DNA of 64,000 bases from NCBI GenBank assembly GCA_004154925.1, contig QJNS01000165.1, positions 1 to 64,000 on the forward strand. The letters run 5' to 3'. A program made the translations under genes and the position numbers. This document shows, one piece after another, positions 47,750 to 60,270 of the stretch. Positions within the stretch are counted from its first letter, which is position 1; each line of letters opens with the position of its first letter. The notes beneath the pieces are model-generated. The model saw nothing but the letters and a program-made list of their open reading frames with translations, was not told the DNA's origin and ran no database searches. The stretch comes from Monosporascus cannonballus. Lineage: Eukaryota; Ascomycota; Sordariomycetes; Xylariales.

Positions 47750-50700
47750 TAAAAAACTTAAGGAAAAAAAAAAGGTTCTCGAAATTGGAAAACCCTTTCG
47801 GTCGAATCAGGTTATTTAGCTAAATTCCATTAAAAAACCAGAAAAGGTTCTTAAACCCCTTAAGCTAGAACCCTTTAACGAAATTTTAACTAAATTACAA
47901 CTGTTTTTAACCTAATGCCGAACATACTTTGGGTACTTTCTTATTCGATTTATTATATCCACTATACGAATCGAGTTCGTAGTCGGACGATTTACCGGAA
48001 ACGCGGCTATTTGGTTTAAGCCCGCCATAAGGGAATACGTTACCTTACCTTTGGAAAAACAAAACCCGGAAATGGTATAAGTTTATAACGATTACGAATA
48101 ATTTGAGCAAGTATTAACGAAGGTTTTCGGAATAGTAAACGAAAAAATAAAAGCCGAAATGTAAATCCAGTAGTTACAATAGAAAAAACCAGTATCCAGT
48201 TACGGCAGTACGCTTATTCAGCTGGTATCTAAGTTAAATTGGGGATAAGAAGTATTAATGGCCAAATTTTTCGACGGCCTGAAAAAGGAAGTATAAAAGG
48301 AGTTTTTCAAATTTGATCGGCTTAATTATTTGTCGGATTATATCGTTATAGTAATTAAAATCGATAACTGATAATATATTTAACGTACCAAAGGTACTAA
48401 AGGAAAGAATAATAATAAATTTCGATACGCGGCTAATATTAACGTTTTTCGGCGTAACAACATTTCCCACGGTACAAAACCAAAACCCATAGAATTAAAA
48501 GCTACTTACAAAAAGGATTAAAGCCAGATCGAATATTATAATTACGGAAAAAAAGGACATAAGGTATACAGATATCCTTTACCTAAGAAATCTTGTTAAA
48601 ATAACTGGAAACTTATATTTAAAGGATAATCTAAAAAAAATCAAAAAAACGAAAATAAGCTTATTAACATAATTCGGCCTAAGTATATAACCGGACCTCC
48701 ATGGTAAGAAATCTAATAAGGAATAAGGGAAGCCAAAGGGCTAGCTTAATAAGTAATTAAAAAATAACAAGATATTTTTAAAGAATGGTTAGAGGAATAT
48801 TAGGGTTGGACAGAGAAAATCTGCTCCGGAACCCTTAATTAACATGGCAGAATGCATGCTGTTCATTGTCGACAATAGAACTACCCTAATTACGAAAAAT
48901 GGAAATAATATATCCACAGCAGAATTACCCGAATATATTATGAAGGATTTGATTTCTTAAACCGAACCGGAAATAATAAGAACGATAAACAATAGTACCG
49001 ATATTTTTAATCCATAACCCTTAAAGATAACTTTTTTCGGCTGATAATAGCAGAAAGCTAGTCCAAAGAAAAATAATACCTATAGGAAAACCTTTTTTGT
49101 TACTATAAATGGTATAACTACCAAACGGAGGAAAAGTTAATCCAGCACACCGTAGAAAAGCATTACCAAAAAGCTATTATGGACCTTTATTTTCAGTTAG
49201 TATTTATTACGGACCCTAATGAACGACAGGCTTTAAAGGGAAAAATTTAACGTTTTACTAAGGATTTCCAGTAGGAAAAAGATAAAGCCCAATAAAAGAC
49301 TATACGCCATATTGAGGAATAGTTTACCCAATAAGGAAAGGAATTACAGCAAAATTAGTAGCAGCTGATATAGCTTGAAGGCACAGTATACCGGCAGGAA
49401 CGACAGATATAACAGCTCGATACGCTGTACAAAAAAATATAAACAAAGCTTAACAAACTTAAATAGGAATTAAAAAAAAGAAGGTCGTTTATAAAAAAGC
49501 CGCAGGACGACGAAACCTACAAAAATTAAAAGGAATTCCTAAGAAAGGCTTTAAACGTAACGATAAAAGCCGTTAATAACCTTATTACCTTGGACATACG
49601 AATCGGAACGTATTAATATATCGTAATGGTGGACTGCGGAACTATGTACGGGAACTACCTTATACCGGATGTGGTTAACGAACTTGAATTATTATGGAGA
49701 TATAAGTTAAAACCTTACATAATAATGAATACCGAAGGTTAGGATTTCGCTTACGATAACGGAAAAATCCTACGCGAAATTGATTATTTTAAAATCTTTG
49801 TCCAAAAACGATACTAAATAATTAATTTCGACGTCGTTCCACTTGGGAATTACAACATGATTTTAGGATTATTATAAATACGTTAGTACGGAATTTTGAT
49901 TAACGGAAAAACTAATTAGATAAAGTTTATTTTACCTTTTATTAATAAATAAAAGAAAGAAATGAAATTTTAACATTCGATCGGAGATGGCGATAAGTAT
50001 AAACATGAGGATACGATAAATACCTTATTACTTAAAGGAATAAAATATTAAAAAAATAGGTATTAAAGAAAAATACGACATATTATTATTATTATCAGAG
50101 CAAAATTACGGCAATTAAATAACGATTTAGAATAGTAGCCTTAAGAGTTAGAAAATTTAACCAATATATTATTATAATATTACAAATACGAATAACTTTT
50201 CAAAAGGGAACTTAATACGAAGTTATTAAAATATAACGAATAGGATTATGAAATAATTTTTAAAAAAGGATTTTCGACGAAATTTTACTTTATTTATAAT
50301 TTTAATAGAAACGAATTACGCGTTTTTAAAGAATACCTGGAAAATCGGTTACAAAAAAAAATGGATTCGATTTTCGAAATTACCAGCAGAATATCTAATG
50401 TTTTTCGTACTTAAAAAAATGGGAAATTGCGATTTGTGGTTGATTATCGACAGTTAAACGATATTACCGTTAAAGATCAAATACCATTACCCCTAATTAC
50501 GGAAATAAAGGACCGATTCCATGGAACTAAATGGTTTACGGTATTCGATCTTAAAAATAGATATAACTTTATTAAAATTAAAAAAAATACGAATAAAAAA
50601 TAATTTTTAAAACGAAATACGAATTGTTTAAGTACTTAGTTACGCCAATGGGACTTACGAACGTACTAACAATTTTCTAACGGATGGTAAATTATGTGCT

Positions 50701-53000
50701 ACGGAAATACCTCGACGTTTTTGTTATATATTATCTCGATAATATTTTTATTTTTTCAGAAACGGAAAAAGCATACGCAGGATACGTTTACAAAATTCTT
50801 TAAGCTTTACAAAATGCGAAGCTGTTAATTAATGTAAAAAAAAGTTAGTTTTATAAGCAAAAAGTGGAATACCTAGGATATATTATTATCCTAGGGTATA
50901 TCAGAATAAACCCCAAGAAAATCGTTGTAATTATAGAATAGCAGATACCAACGACGGTTAAGGAAATACAGGCATTCCTTAGATTTGCCAACTATTATAA
51001 AAAATTTATCCGAAATTTTAGCAAAATAACTATACCCCTAATTAACCTTACCAAGAAAAAAAAGAATTTAAATAAACGTCAAAAACAAAAAAGGCGTTCC
51101 AGAAAATCAAGGATGCAATTACCAATAAGCTAATATTAATTATGTACGATCCAATACGCCCCGTTAAATTAAAAACCGATATTTCGGATTACGTATTAAG
51201 CGTAATAATTAAATAACAAAATAATTAAGGCAAATTATACCCTATTGCATTTTTCTTATACAAATTAAAAAGAATTAAATTTAATTACGGTATTCCAGAT
51301 AAGGAATTTATGGCTATTATTATGGCATTTCGAAAGTTTAGGCATTTTCTAAAGGGAAGTTTACACCAGGTTAAAGTTTACACGGATTATTAAAATCTTA
51401 TCCGATTTACCACGACCAGGGAACTTACGGAATAACAACTTCGCTATGCGGAAAAATTGGCGAACTTCGACTTTGTTATCGTCCATAAAAAAGGTTCAAA
51501 AAATGGCAAAACAAATACCCTAAATAAGCGACTAGATTTCGAAAAAAAATGGTTAAGGTTAGTTATATAATTTTCGATATTACCACAAAAGGATAATTAC
51601 GCTTACGACAAATTGCAACAATACAAACTGTACTTTCCGACATATACAAAATAATACGGAAATATAATAAGCATATATAAAAAAAGATAATTTATTATTC
51701 GTATAAGTATTTAAGGAATACCGGGAACACCTGGTACGGGAATTATATAAATATGCCTTATACGGATATCCAGAAATACAAAAAACCTTAGAACGGTTGC
51801 GAAAGTTTTACCGTTTCCCTGGTATAAAAAACAATACAAAAAATCATACAATAATACGATACTTGTACTAAAACAAAAATACGACGACATAAACCATACG
51901 GAAAATTACAATTATTATTAATCTCAGAAAAACCATAAAATTTAATCATTATGGATTTCATTATTAAACTTCCTTTATCCGAAAATCCAGCGATAAAAAT
52001 ATATTACGATAGCATTTTCTTTATTATCAATCGATTTACGAAGTTTTTTTATTTTTTACCTTATTACAAAAATACCAATACGGAATAAATAATATATATC
52101 TTCTTTAAAAACATCTTTAACGTACATAGATTACCGTACGAAATTATCTCAAATAAAGGAATAACATTTACCTCAAAATTCTGGCAAAGCCTGATATTAC
52201 AAATCGGCTTAAATTACAAACTATCTAGCGTATTCAAACCTTAAACGGATAGGCAAACAAAACAGCTAAACTAAACGTTAGAAATATACTTACGATACTA
52301 CATTAATTACGAACAAAATAGCTGGGTTAAAAAGTTACCTGTTACTTAATTAACTTACAATACCAGTTACCATAAAAGCATTAAAACAATACCAATTAAC
52401 GCAAACTTTGGTTTTATTCCAAAAGTTTACAAAAAAGCACGCAACGATAACCCAATTAACGTCAAAATAATCCTTACGTCAAAATAATTACAATAGCTGT
52501 ATTAAGAAATAAAAACAAAACTGGAATTCGTACGGAATTAAATAAGCAAGCATTACAACCAGAAAAAATTAAAAAACCAACTTTCGAAAAAGGAAAAATA
52601 ATTTACCTTGCTACCAAAAACATCCAAACAAAACGACCTAACAAAAAACTCGATTTCAAATATATCGGTCCATACAAAATTACCAAAAGAATTTCAGAAA
52701 ATAACTACCAATTAAAACTTTTACTAAAAGTTAAACTCTATCTAATCTTTTACGTTTCCTTACTCGAATTAACAGCAAATACAATCAAAATACATACGGC
52801 ATAAAATAACGCAAAGGTGGAAAACGAACAAGCATATAAAGTAAAAAAAATCCTCAATACACGAAAACAAAACGGACTTACCCAATATCTAATCAAGTAA
52901 AAAAAGCACCCAAATTCCGAAAACATCTAAAAACCCGCCAAAAATCTTACTAGCACCCAGTACCTGTTAAAAAATTTTCATCAACAACGCCGAATACAGC
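47750..53000 (+). pseudogene. Chromovirus gag-pol pseudogene
   Basis: Motifs appear in the expected order with many stops between them. A gag zinc-knuckle remnant lies near 48,533-48,580 (YGKKGHKVYRYP, cysteines changed to tyrosine). The protease core VDCGT is at about 49,628. Reverse transcriptase has LRFVVDYRQLND at about 50,426 and YLDNIFIFS at about 50,732, where the catalytic YxDD has become YLDN. RNase H has KTDISDY at about 51,173. The integrase core has MDFIIKLP at about 51,950 and SNKGITFTSKFW near 52,150, with the second catalytic Asp changed to Asn. A C-terminal chromodomain-like segment (KILNTRKQNGLTQYLIK) lies near 52,840. The changes are all G-to-A or C-to-T, as RIP makes. The element cannot be functional as it stands. 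Confidence 0.85.
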
Positions 53001-53606
53001 AAAGTCAAAAATTCCCCAATCGATAAACGACCAATCGGTGGGTTCAAAATTGGACCAATCAAGAAAAAACGCGGCCTCTACCGACGTAACCTTAAGGACC
53101 TCCGGTTCGGCCCATTTTTCTTAACGCTCCAACTTTTCCAGTTCCTCCAGGTTATCGATACCACGGGATATAACCTTCATTATTTTATCATACCACATTC
53201 TTTTTTGCTTCCGCAAACGACGCAAACGGGCGTTAACCTAATCAGCCTTTTTTTCGGCAGCATCCAACTTTAACTCAAGTTTTCGGTATTAAACGGCGAC
53301 ACGTTGCAGCTATTCGGAACTAAGACCCCGCACGTCGCAGTTAAATTAATTATTTTAAATACAAAACGAACAGCGAAAAAAATCGTCCTCAATCAATTTG
53401 CACTTCAGTTTTTTTTCGTTCGCAATAAAAACAAAGCGCCATTTCGGTAAGGTTTGCAAAAAGCACCGCGGCTACTAAAGAATTACGCTAAACGGTTTTT
53501 GCCTTAAAGGAAAATTTAATATGCTTCTTAATACGACCCGTTATAATAAGATTAAAAACTTACAGAATAAAATTTTCGGAACGAAGATCTTGGAGAAAAA
53601 AAATCA

Positions 53607-54067
53607 TGTTATGACGTAACACGCTTAGCATATCCAGAAATAATCAAGACGAGTGGAATATAAAGAAAAGGTTACGTAACAGGATTATTGGGATCTTACG
53701 AGATCTACGAAAAACAGGATTATTGGGATTTTGCAAAATCTACGAAAAACAAAATCGTTAAGATTTTGCGAAATTTACGAAAAACAAAATGGTTAGGATT
53801 TTACGAAATTACGATAATCTAAAAAAAACAAAATAATTCGGAATAAATATAAAAATATTCGTTATTTTCCATAATATAAATAATTTCGGCTTATAATACT
53901 TATTAATATCAAATATTTGCAATATAATAATTCATTATTTAAAATACTTTTGGTATTACGAAACGTAATATATTACCGTATTTATTACTTAGAATCCTAC
54001 GATACTTCTGCCAATATAAACCCGTCGACTTAGGTTTAATAGTTGGTTAATTACCCAAGCCGTCACA
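53607..54067 (+). repeat. Chromovirus 3' LTR
   Basis: Aligns along its length with 47032-47493, including the 35-bp tandem units. Differences are almost all C/T or G/A. It keeps the CACA end lost in the 5' LTR. Confidence 0.9.
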
Positions 54068-54072
54068 TATGT

Positions 54073-54205
54073 GTATTGATAACTAGTTGCAGGTGCTCTA
54101 GAACGCGCACTGCACTTTAAGGTGATCTAGTCCCGGAATATATATGTTCCGATCAGAGGAAATCTTCCGTATATGGGGTGCTAGAGCACCCCCTGCTAGC
54201 TGACA
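54073..54205 (-). repeat. Copia 3' LTR, main fragment
   Basis: Matches 59414-59546 almost base for base, including GCAGGTGCTCTAGAACGCG and the CTGACA end. Its missing 30 bases are at 47002-47031, beyond the chromovirus. Confidence 0.9.
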
Positions 54206-54350
54206 CACCCCCTCAACACCTTGAAGCATTCACGGTGTTGATTGTCATAATTCCTAGAGCCATAGCTGTCCATTCCACCTTTCCTCCGGCGATTAAATCT
54301 TCCTGATCAGCCAATTCCTCCTTTAAAATCTCTCGCAGGGCGTTTTTCCG

Positions 54351-57300
54351 TTAATCGAGGGCTTCCGTAATATCTATTAGTCCTAACTGCTTTCTAAAGT
54401 GCTTAAAGGGTTCGCGTAACAGGGCTTTCGTTAAACCGTTAACTAACATATCGTCCGTAGGCATATAATCCATTTTAATCAAATCCCTTTTTACGGCTTA
54501 TCGTAGCCAATAATTATATATATTTATATACCGTAATTTCGTTATTAATAAGGTAACATCGGTATTAATAAACCGTATAGTTTATTAATTATCGCATCAT
54601 ATATTTAACGGTCCTGTATTTAAGGTAATTTTTAATTTTTTAATTAATCGAAAACTAAATAAGATTTTTTTTACAACTTGCGTAAAAAATAATAATTTCG
54701 TTTTTATTATAAAAATAATTATTATGTCTTACTTATTCGCCCGTTATTTTATTATTTTTTCGAATAACTTTATAACGTAAATTTGGGAATTTTTTCGGTC
54801 GATCGTATTATCTGCGAAAAAGGTATTACTTTAAGTATTTAATAAATTTTTACCCCCGAATTATAACGCTAGCGTTTTGGTTTCGATTAAATATAATATA
54901 ATTCGGTTAACAGCTTTATAATATACTTCGCTAAAATTTAAGTTAAATCGGATAAATCGGAATATCGCAAAAAAAATATCGGATCGCGTATTAATTATTA
55001 CGAAAAAAATAAAACTAATCTTTTTCTAATATTTGTTAACAAAGCCTGGATAAGCTAAATTAAAATTCGGCAATAACTTAATGCTAATTATAAGTATTTT
55101 TAGGAAATTATTTAAACTTTCTTTAAATATTAAATTAGTTAATTTATTTATAAAGTCGGATTAAAATAACCAAATTTTTTATTAAGTTTATTTTTGATTA
55201 TTTCGATACCGAAAAACTATTATAAGTTCTTATTCTTTATTAAAATATATTATTTTTATATTTATTAAATTAATTAATCGACGAAATCTTAATTTTTTCT
55301 GTAATATATTATAACAATATCGTTTATAAAAAATAAATAAATACCTTTTAACGAATAAAATAATAAGGTTCGTAAAAAACGGGGCTAAATCCCAATTTTT
55401 TAAACGTCCTAATAAAATCCTTTTATTATAATAAAAATAATTCCCTTAACCTATATAATACTTTCTTAATTAAGAAAATCTTGTTACATTATAGGTATCT
55501 TAAAAACGTTTTTATATATATTTCGTAAGGTAAATTAATATTTATAAAAGCGTTTATAACGTTATATTACTTAAGTTTTAAATCGAACTTAACCGTAATA
55601 ACGATTAAAATTCGAAATAACTTTCTAACGAAAATAATTACGTATATATCGCCAGAAGCGATCTTAAGCTATTAATCACCTCGTACGATAAAACGGGTCT
55701 TGTATTTTTAAAATTAATCATACTTATTAAACTTGTAAATATATATTCATATATATCTTAAAATCTATTTCCTTTTAGCAAAAAACTAATTAACGGCTTC
55801 CCAAGATCGCATTTTTTTATAGCTTTGCAAATAAGCCTTTTTGGCTTTTAAAAACCACTACCTTAACGGGTATATACTTAGCTCTTTATAGCCTTGCGGC
55901 GGTAAAGGTAAATTACGCCTATATACCCGGTCTTATAACTTAGGTATCCTTTCGTATATTAATAAATTAAAACCTTTCCAATTAAAATAACGCGTACTTC
56001 GGATAACTAACTTCCCTAAACTTCCGCAGCTTACCGGCCGGTTATCGAAAGTTCTTACAAAATAGGCTAACCGTCCTACGTTAAAAGCGGCTTCCCATAC
56101 CCTGTAATCGTTTCGCATAATACCACTTCGGCACGGAACATACGGAAAACTTACGTTTACAACCCATAGGGTACCCGCATCTTCTACCGTTACTCTGGGT
56201 TAAACAATGTAACAAAAGCCTAAAATTACCTTTATTCCTTCCATCAACGTAATAATCGTAACAATTATCAAAGCAGACGTTAAAAAAAACGGTTCAAAAA
56301 ATAAAAATGATTCGAACATAACGGTCGTATAAAGGTAATTAATCCTTTACAAACAAGCTTATTTTTGCTCATCCTATACGTTTTTTACGCTAATGCCACT
56401 TTATTCCAAAACCTCCGGTCTAATCGGTAACTAAATTATTCCGCTTAGGTTTTCATTTTCCTTTTATATATAGCTATTTGGGTAACTTATAACCTAATTA
56501 AATATAAATACTTATCGAAAAATACGTTATAATTCGTTTTCGCTAATATGGAAAAAGTCGTCCTTAAAATTCTTGATATTTCCGAAAAAAATAACTTTTT
56601 CGTTAAATTGTACGTTTCGAATAACGATAACCTTATTCGTTAAAAAGTTTCAGATTTCGTAAATATTCATTAATCGGTAACCAACAAAGTAACTAATCCA
56701 AACCTTTAAATTTAATCTTTAAAGCCTTTATTTTTTCTTTATAACGGTTTTCGTTATAATATAAGCCATACAACCATAAATTCGTAAATAAGCTTATTAT
56801 AACTTACAATTAAATATTATAATACCATCTTTATACGCAAAATAAATATAATAAATTTCGTATAAGCTTTACTAAAAAAAGTCCGTATTTAAAAATACAG
56901 TTATACAAATACACTGCCGCTTTAAAAATATACACGATTAAAAATAAAAGTAATTTAACGCCATTTCGCATTACGGTTACTTTTTCCTTAATTATACCCC
57001 TTAAACGTTTTATATCCCCGTTCTGAGCTTAAATATAAGGTACTAAAAACTCCAATCTAATATTAAAAAAAAGCAATTATAACGTATTTCAAAACAAATA
57101 ATTTTTCAAAATTTCGTTATCGCATTCGATTACCTATAAAAAAACCTTATTCTAATTCTTAAAAACGCTTAAAAAATATCGAAATACGTTAATTAAATAT
57201 TTTATTTTCGGTTCTTAAAGTAAATATCCCAGATATAACCTAAGTACTTATCGGTAACGAATATTACATATCTATATCCTTCTGGATCTTTTTCGAAATC

Positions 57301-59274
57301 CGTAAAGTTAACGGTTATTTTTTAACCTAATCGGGACGCTTCTTTTTTCGGTATACAACGTATTTACCTCTTAACCTTTACTTTGCCGCAGGTCTGGCAT
57401 TCAACTATCGTAAAACCTTTTAATCGCACCCCTTTTAAATAAAACGGAAATTAAGCGATCATTTCAGGGCCTAAATAGCCTAAACGTAAATACCATATAG
57501 TTCCATCGCCAGTACGTAATAATTTCGCAATCCTTAAGTTAACGTTTCGTTTATAAGCCGCAAATACTACGTTAAAAATTATTACGTTAATATCCTTAAA
57601 AACGAATTGATCAAACTTATTTATTAACGTAATAACAACCTAATCATACTTATTTCGAATATAATTATTAATCCCTTTATTATTCTACCAATAACCTTTT
57701 TTCCGGAATTATCGGAATAACACCAAATTATACGCAAAATTTTTACAATAAGCTATATCGTATAAATATAACGCTCTTATACCGTCAAAGCTTCGAAATA
57801 ACATATTTACTTTTTCGTAACAATTAATCGGAACGAAATTATTACTTACGTATATTCCGTCGCCTTATATAATAAATTTATAATTAAGAAACCTATTAAT
57901 TACGTTAAATATATATATCGTTAATCTTAAATCCAAAATGGAAAAATTTCTTAAAAAGTAAAACGAAACGCTTATCGCACCGTACGTACAATTAATCAGA
58001 AAATACGTTAATATTTGCCTTACTCCCTTTAGGAATTATTTAATCTTTCGGGCAATTAACTTTTTTATACCTTTTAATAACCGCTTAATTTCTTCCTTTA
58101 AGAATTAATTAAAAATAAATTATTAATAAATTAACTTTATTATTTTATTACTAAAACGGAAACGCATTAAGGCCTTATTAAAGAACGCATAAAAGCATTA
58201 AGGTAATATGTAATAAGGGCTTAAATAAACCTTATAACGGATACCTTAAATATTTAATTCGTTACATTTTCTTTTACTGACGTTTCGATTTAAATAAAAA
58301 CTTTTACAATTACCTCGTTTTTGCCTTTATACCGAAATTCTTCCTCGCAGTTAAAAATCAATAAACTTAATTTCTTCTTAATCAAAATTATCCTAAACAA
58401 ATAAGTTTACAAAAGCTCCATAAAAAGTTAAAAACATTACCTTAATATTTCGTAATATTAACGGAAAATAAGTCATAACCTAATAATCCAAAAAATTAAC
58501 TGCCATTTCTTAAAAGTTAATCGTACCGATATCGATTTCGGTTTTTTTTACCATTTAAAAAGTAATAATCTATATCCCAACTATAAAGGCTAATATTATA
58601 CACAAATCGTTAACCCATATAATCGTCGTCTTCGTTTCTGGAACACCATATCGCTATCCCAAAACCATAATCTCTTACTATCTTATAATCCATTCGTTTA
58701 ACTTCTTACCAAATTTCGAAACTTACTTTAACGTTTCGTAATACTTTCGTTAAGTATTAATTAAAAACCTGCTATCGTATACCTTACTTAATTCGACCAA
58801 TTTAACATATTACTTTCGTAAGTTTTTTCCAAAAAGGAAATTCGTTTTCTTAATTACTAAAAATATTAACTCCAAAATCCATTTCATTAAATCGTTAACG
58901 CTTTTACGGAAAATATCGTATTTTCAATCCTTAAAGGTATATGCCATAAAATCCTAATTATAAGCTTATTTGCCTTTAATTATTATCTTAAAGGTATTTA
59001 TTAAATATCCCGTAAAATCAATCTTTTCCATAATTCCTCCGGACAATAAGGACAATAATAAGATATTGAATCGCGCTATATAACGAATTCGTCTCTTAGG
59101 ATAAAAGGTTATATCGAGTTCTATTAATCTAACAGGTTACGGAAATAACTGATCAAGATCGATAAAATCCCAAATATCAAACGCGTACGCTCTAAACTGG
59201 AATTTACCCTTAAAACGGTCCCAATCCTTAAGTCCCTTGTAAATAACTAAAAACATTAACGGTACGGTCGCCAT
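54351..59274 (-). pseudogene. Copia gag-pol pseudogene
   Basis: From ATG at 59274 (MATVPLMFLVIYKGLKDWD, a plausible gag start) to a stop at 54351, about 4.9 kb, the normal size of a single Copia polyprotein frame. A gag-pre-integrase remnant WYLRLGYLGPEM lies near 57,440-57,520, where the zinc-binding histidines of WHxRLGHLG have become tyrosine. An integrase C-terminal remnant (VWEAAFN) is near 56,080-56,118. The end, near 54,360-54,480, has the Copia RNase H tail DDMLVNGLTKALLREPF. Many stops interrupt the frame. Confidence 0.8.
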
Positions 59275-59383
59275 TATTAATATTAAAACGTATTAACAAT
59301 TGTTACTAATATGCAGCCTATATCATCTTAATAACAGCTAATCAATGAATATATATACGAATTAAGCGAATAAAACTTTTAAT

Positions 59384-59546
59384 TATCAGATATAGGGGAT
59401 GTCAGTTATGTATGTATTGATAACTAATTGCAGGTGCTCTAGAACGCGCACTGCACTTTAAGGTGATCTAGTCCCGGAACATATATGTTCCGATCAAAGG
59501 GAATCTTCCGTATATGGGGTGCTAGAGCACCCCCTGCTAGCTGACA
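59384..59546 (-). repeat. Copia 5' LTR (163 bp)
   Basis: Begins TATCAG, the RIP form of TGTCAG, and ends CTGACA. It contains the palindrome-rich stretch GGAACATATATGTTCC, also in the partner LTR with one base changed, and GGGGTGCTAGAGCACCCC. Confidence 0.9.
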
Positions 59547-59575
59547 AAACCCGCCAAACCTGTCGGTCTATAACA

Positions 59576-60124
59576 CGTTTATTTTAACCATTTAATTACG
59601 TAGAATCGAATTATTGCTCTAACAAATCCTGCAATACCGCGATACGCCCTACGACGCGCCCCGGAACGCGCCCCATAACAAGCCCTACAGCCTTGCCCCA
59701 CAGCCTTGCAACGCGCCTTATAATAAAGTCCTATAACCTTCCGACACGACGTATTTTGCGAATATTTTTCACGTATTAAAGCCGGACAAAAAACGTTCGC
59801 GTATATAGGTTGGGAATTTGGTCAGTAATCGATTTCTTGTCGGTCGGCTTTAGTTCTTGCGAAATGGGGGCAATATTAACTGAAACGCGTTAAGGAATAG
59901 ACGGTCGCAGAAGGGTTAAAAAAAGAAATAGCAATATGGCGTCCGCAATAACCTTTGATATTATACGTGTACTTGTTAAAAAGCTGTAGATATGGTCAGT
60001 AAAAACGAATACTGTTGATTTGAATCAATTGGATATGTTGTAGTTGAGTTATTTGGATTTGTTGTTGCGGAGTGCTCAAAAACAAGTCGTTCGCTTATAT
60101 AAGTCGTTCGTTTATGTAATACGT
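59576..60124. mobile_element. Fot/pogo-like element 2, right fragment
   Basis: Starts with the CGTTT target copy of element A. The stretch 59747-59880 matches, on the same strand, the segment of the intact Fot element that codes for the transposase N-terminus on the minus strand (46263-46380). From about 59,935 to 60,124 it is an inverted copy of 38469-38670, including a zinc-knuckle remnant. It ends ...ATACGT before TA (60125-60126). A GC-rich patch with repeated GCCC/GCGC words lies at about 59,640-59,720. Confidence 0.65.
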
Positions 60125-60270
60125 TAATAGTATATTCGTTACGTAATTACTTTTGTTATTATAAAACGTAATTAGTTACTTAATTTATTACTTAGATTTT
60201 TACGATATTTTTACTAATATAAACTCGTCGACTTAGGTTTAATAGTTGGTTAATAAGTTTAGCCGTTATA
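60125..60270 (+). mobile_element. LTR D, right fragment
   Basis: Continues the LTR broken at 38468 and ends with the core TAAACTCGTCGACTTAGG and AGCCGTTATA. The next bases, CGTTGCAAG, match those after the chromovirus 5' LTR, so D was probably a 5' LTR with internal sequence attached. Confidence 0.75.

Larger units (their letters stand above)
47032..54067 (+). mobile_element. Ty3/gypsy chromovirus, about 7.0 kb, innermost insertion; target TATAT/TATGT
   Basis: LTRs at 47032-47493 (462 bp) and 53607-54067 (461 bp) begin TGT(C/T)ATGAC and end GCCGTCACA or its RIP form GCCGTTATA. Target copies TATAT (47027-47031) and TATGT (54068-54072) differ by one G-to-A change. The two halves of the host Copia LTR resume exactly outside. 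Gag and pol remnants are on the plus strand. This is the last arrival in the nest. Confidence 0.92.
47002..59546 (-). mobile_element. Copia-type LTR retrotransposon, split by a gypsy insertion; target GAACC/AAACC
   Basis: LTRs of 163 bp with TGTCAG...CTGACA ends: the right LTR is 59384-59546, the left is 47002-47031 joined to 54073-54205. The 5-bp targets GAACC (46997-47001) and AAACC (59547-59551) differ by one G-to-A change. Coding is on the minus strand, so the right LTR is the 5' one. Without the gypsy insertion the element is about 5.5 kb, normal for Copia. Confidence 0.9.
38784..59575 (-). mobile_element. LTR retroelement A, heavily RIP-mutated, with nested insertions; target duplication CGTTT
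   Basis: Flanked by perfect CGTTT copies (38779-38783 and 59576-59580). The left LTR is 38784-39185; the right LTR starts at 44749 and ends at 59575 but is split by two later insertions. Removing these leaves about 6.4 kb, a normal LTR-element size. LTR orientation implies minus-strand coding. The internal region is 39186-44748. No protein motif survives, so gypsy affiliation rests on the LTR 3' terminus it shares with the chromovirus. Confidence 0.85.
44749..59575 (-). repeat. Element A, 5' LTR, split into three pieces by later insertions
   Basis: The pieces are 44749-44759, 46635-47001 and 59552-59575. The first junction (TATAACGATTA to AATAAATTAATT) is at a TA used by a Fot/pogo element. 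The second (…GTGTCGGAACC to CGCCAAACCTGTCGG) is at the GAACC/AAACC target of the Copia element. Joined, the pieces follow the intact left LTR without gaps at the second junction (35 aligned bases compared). Confidence 0.85.
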
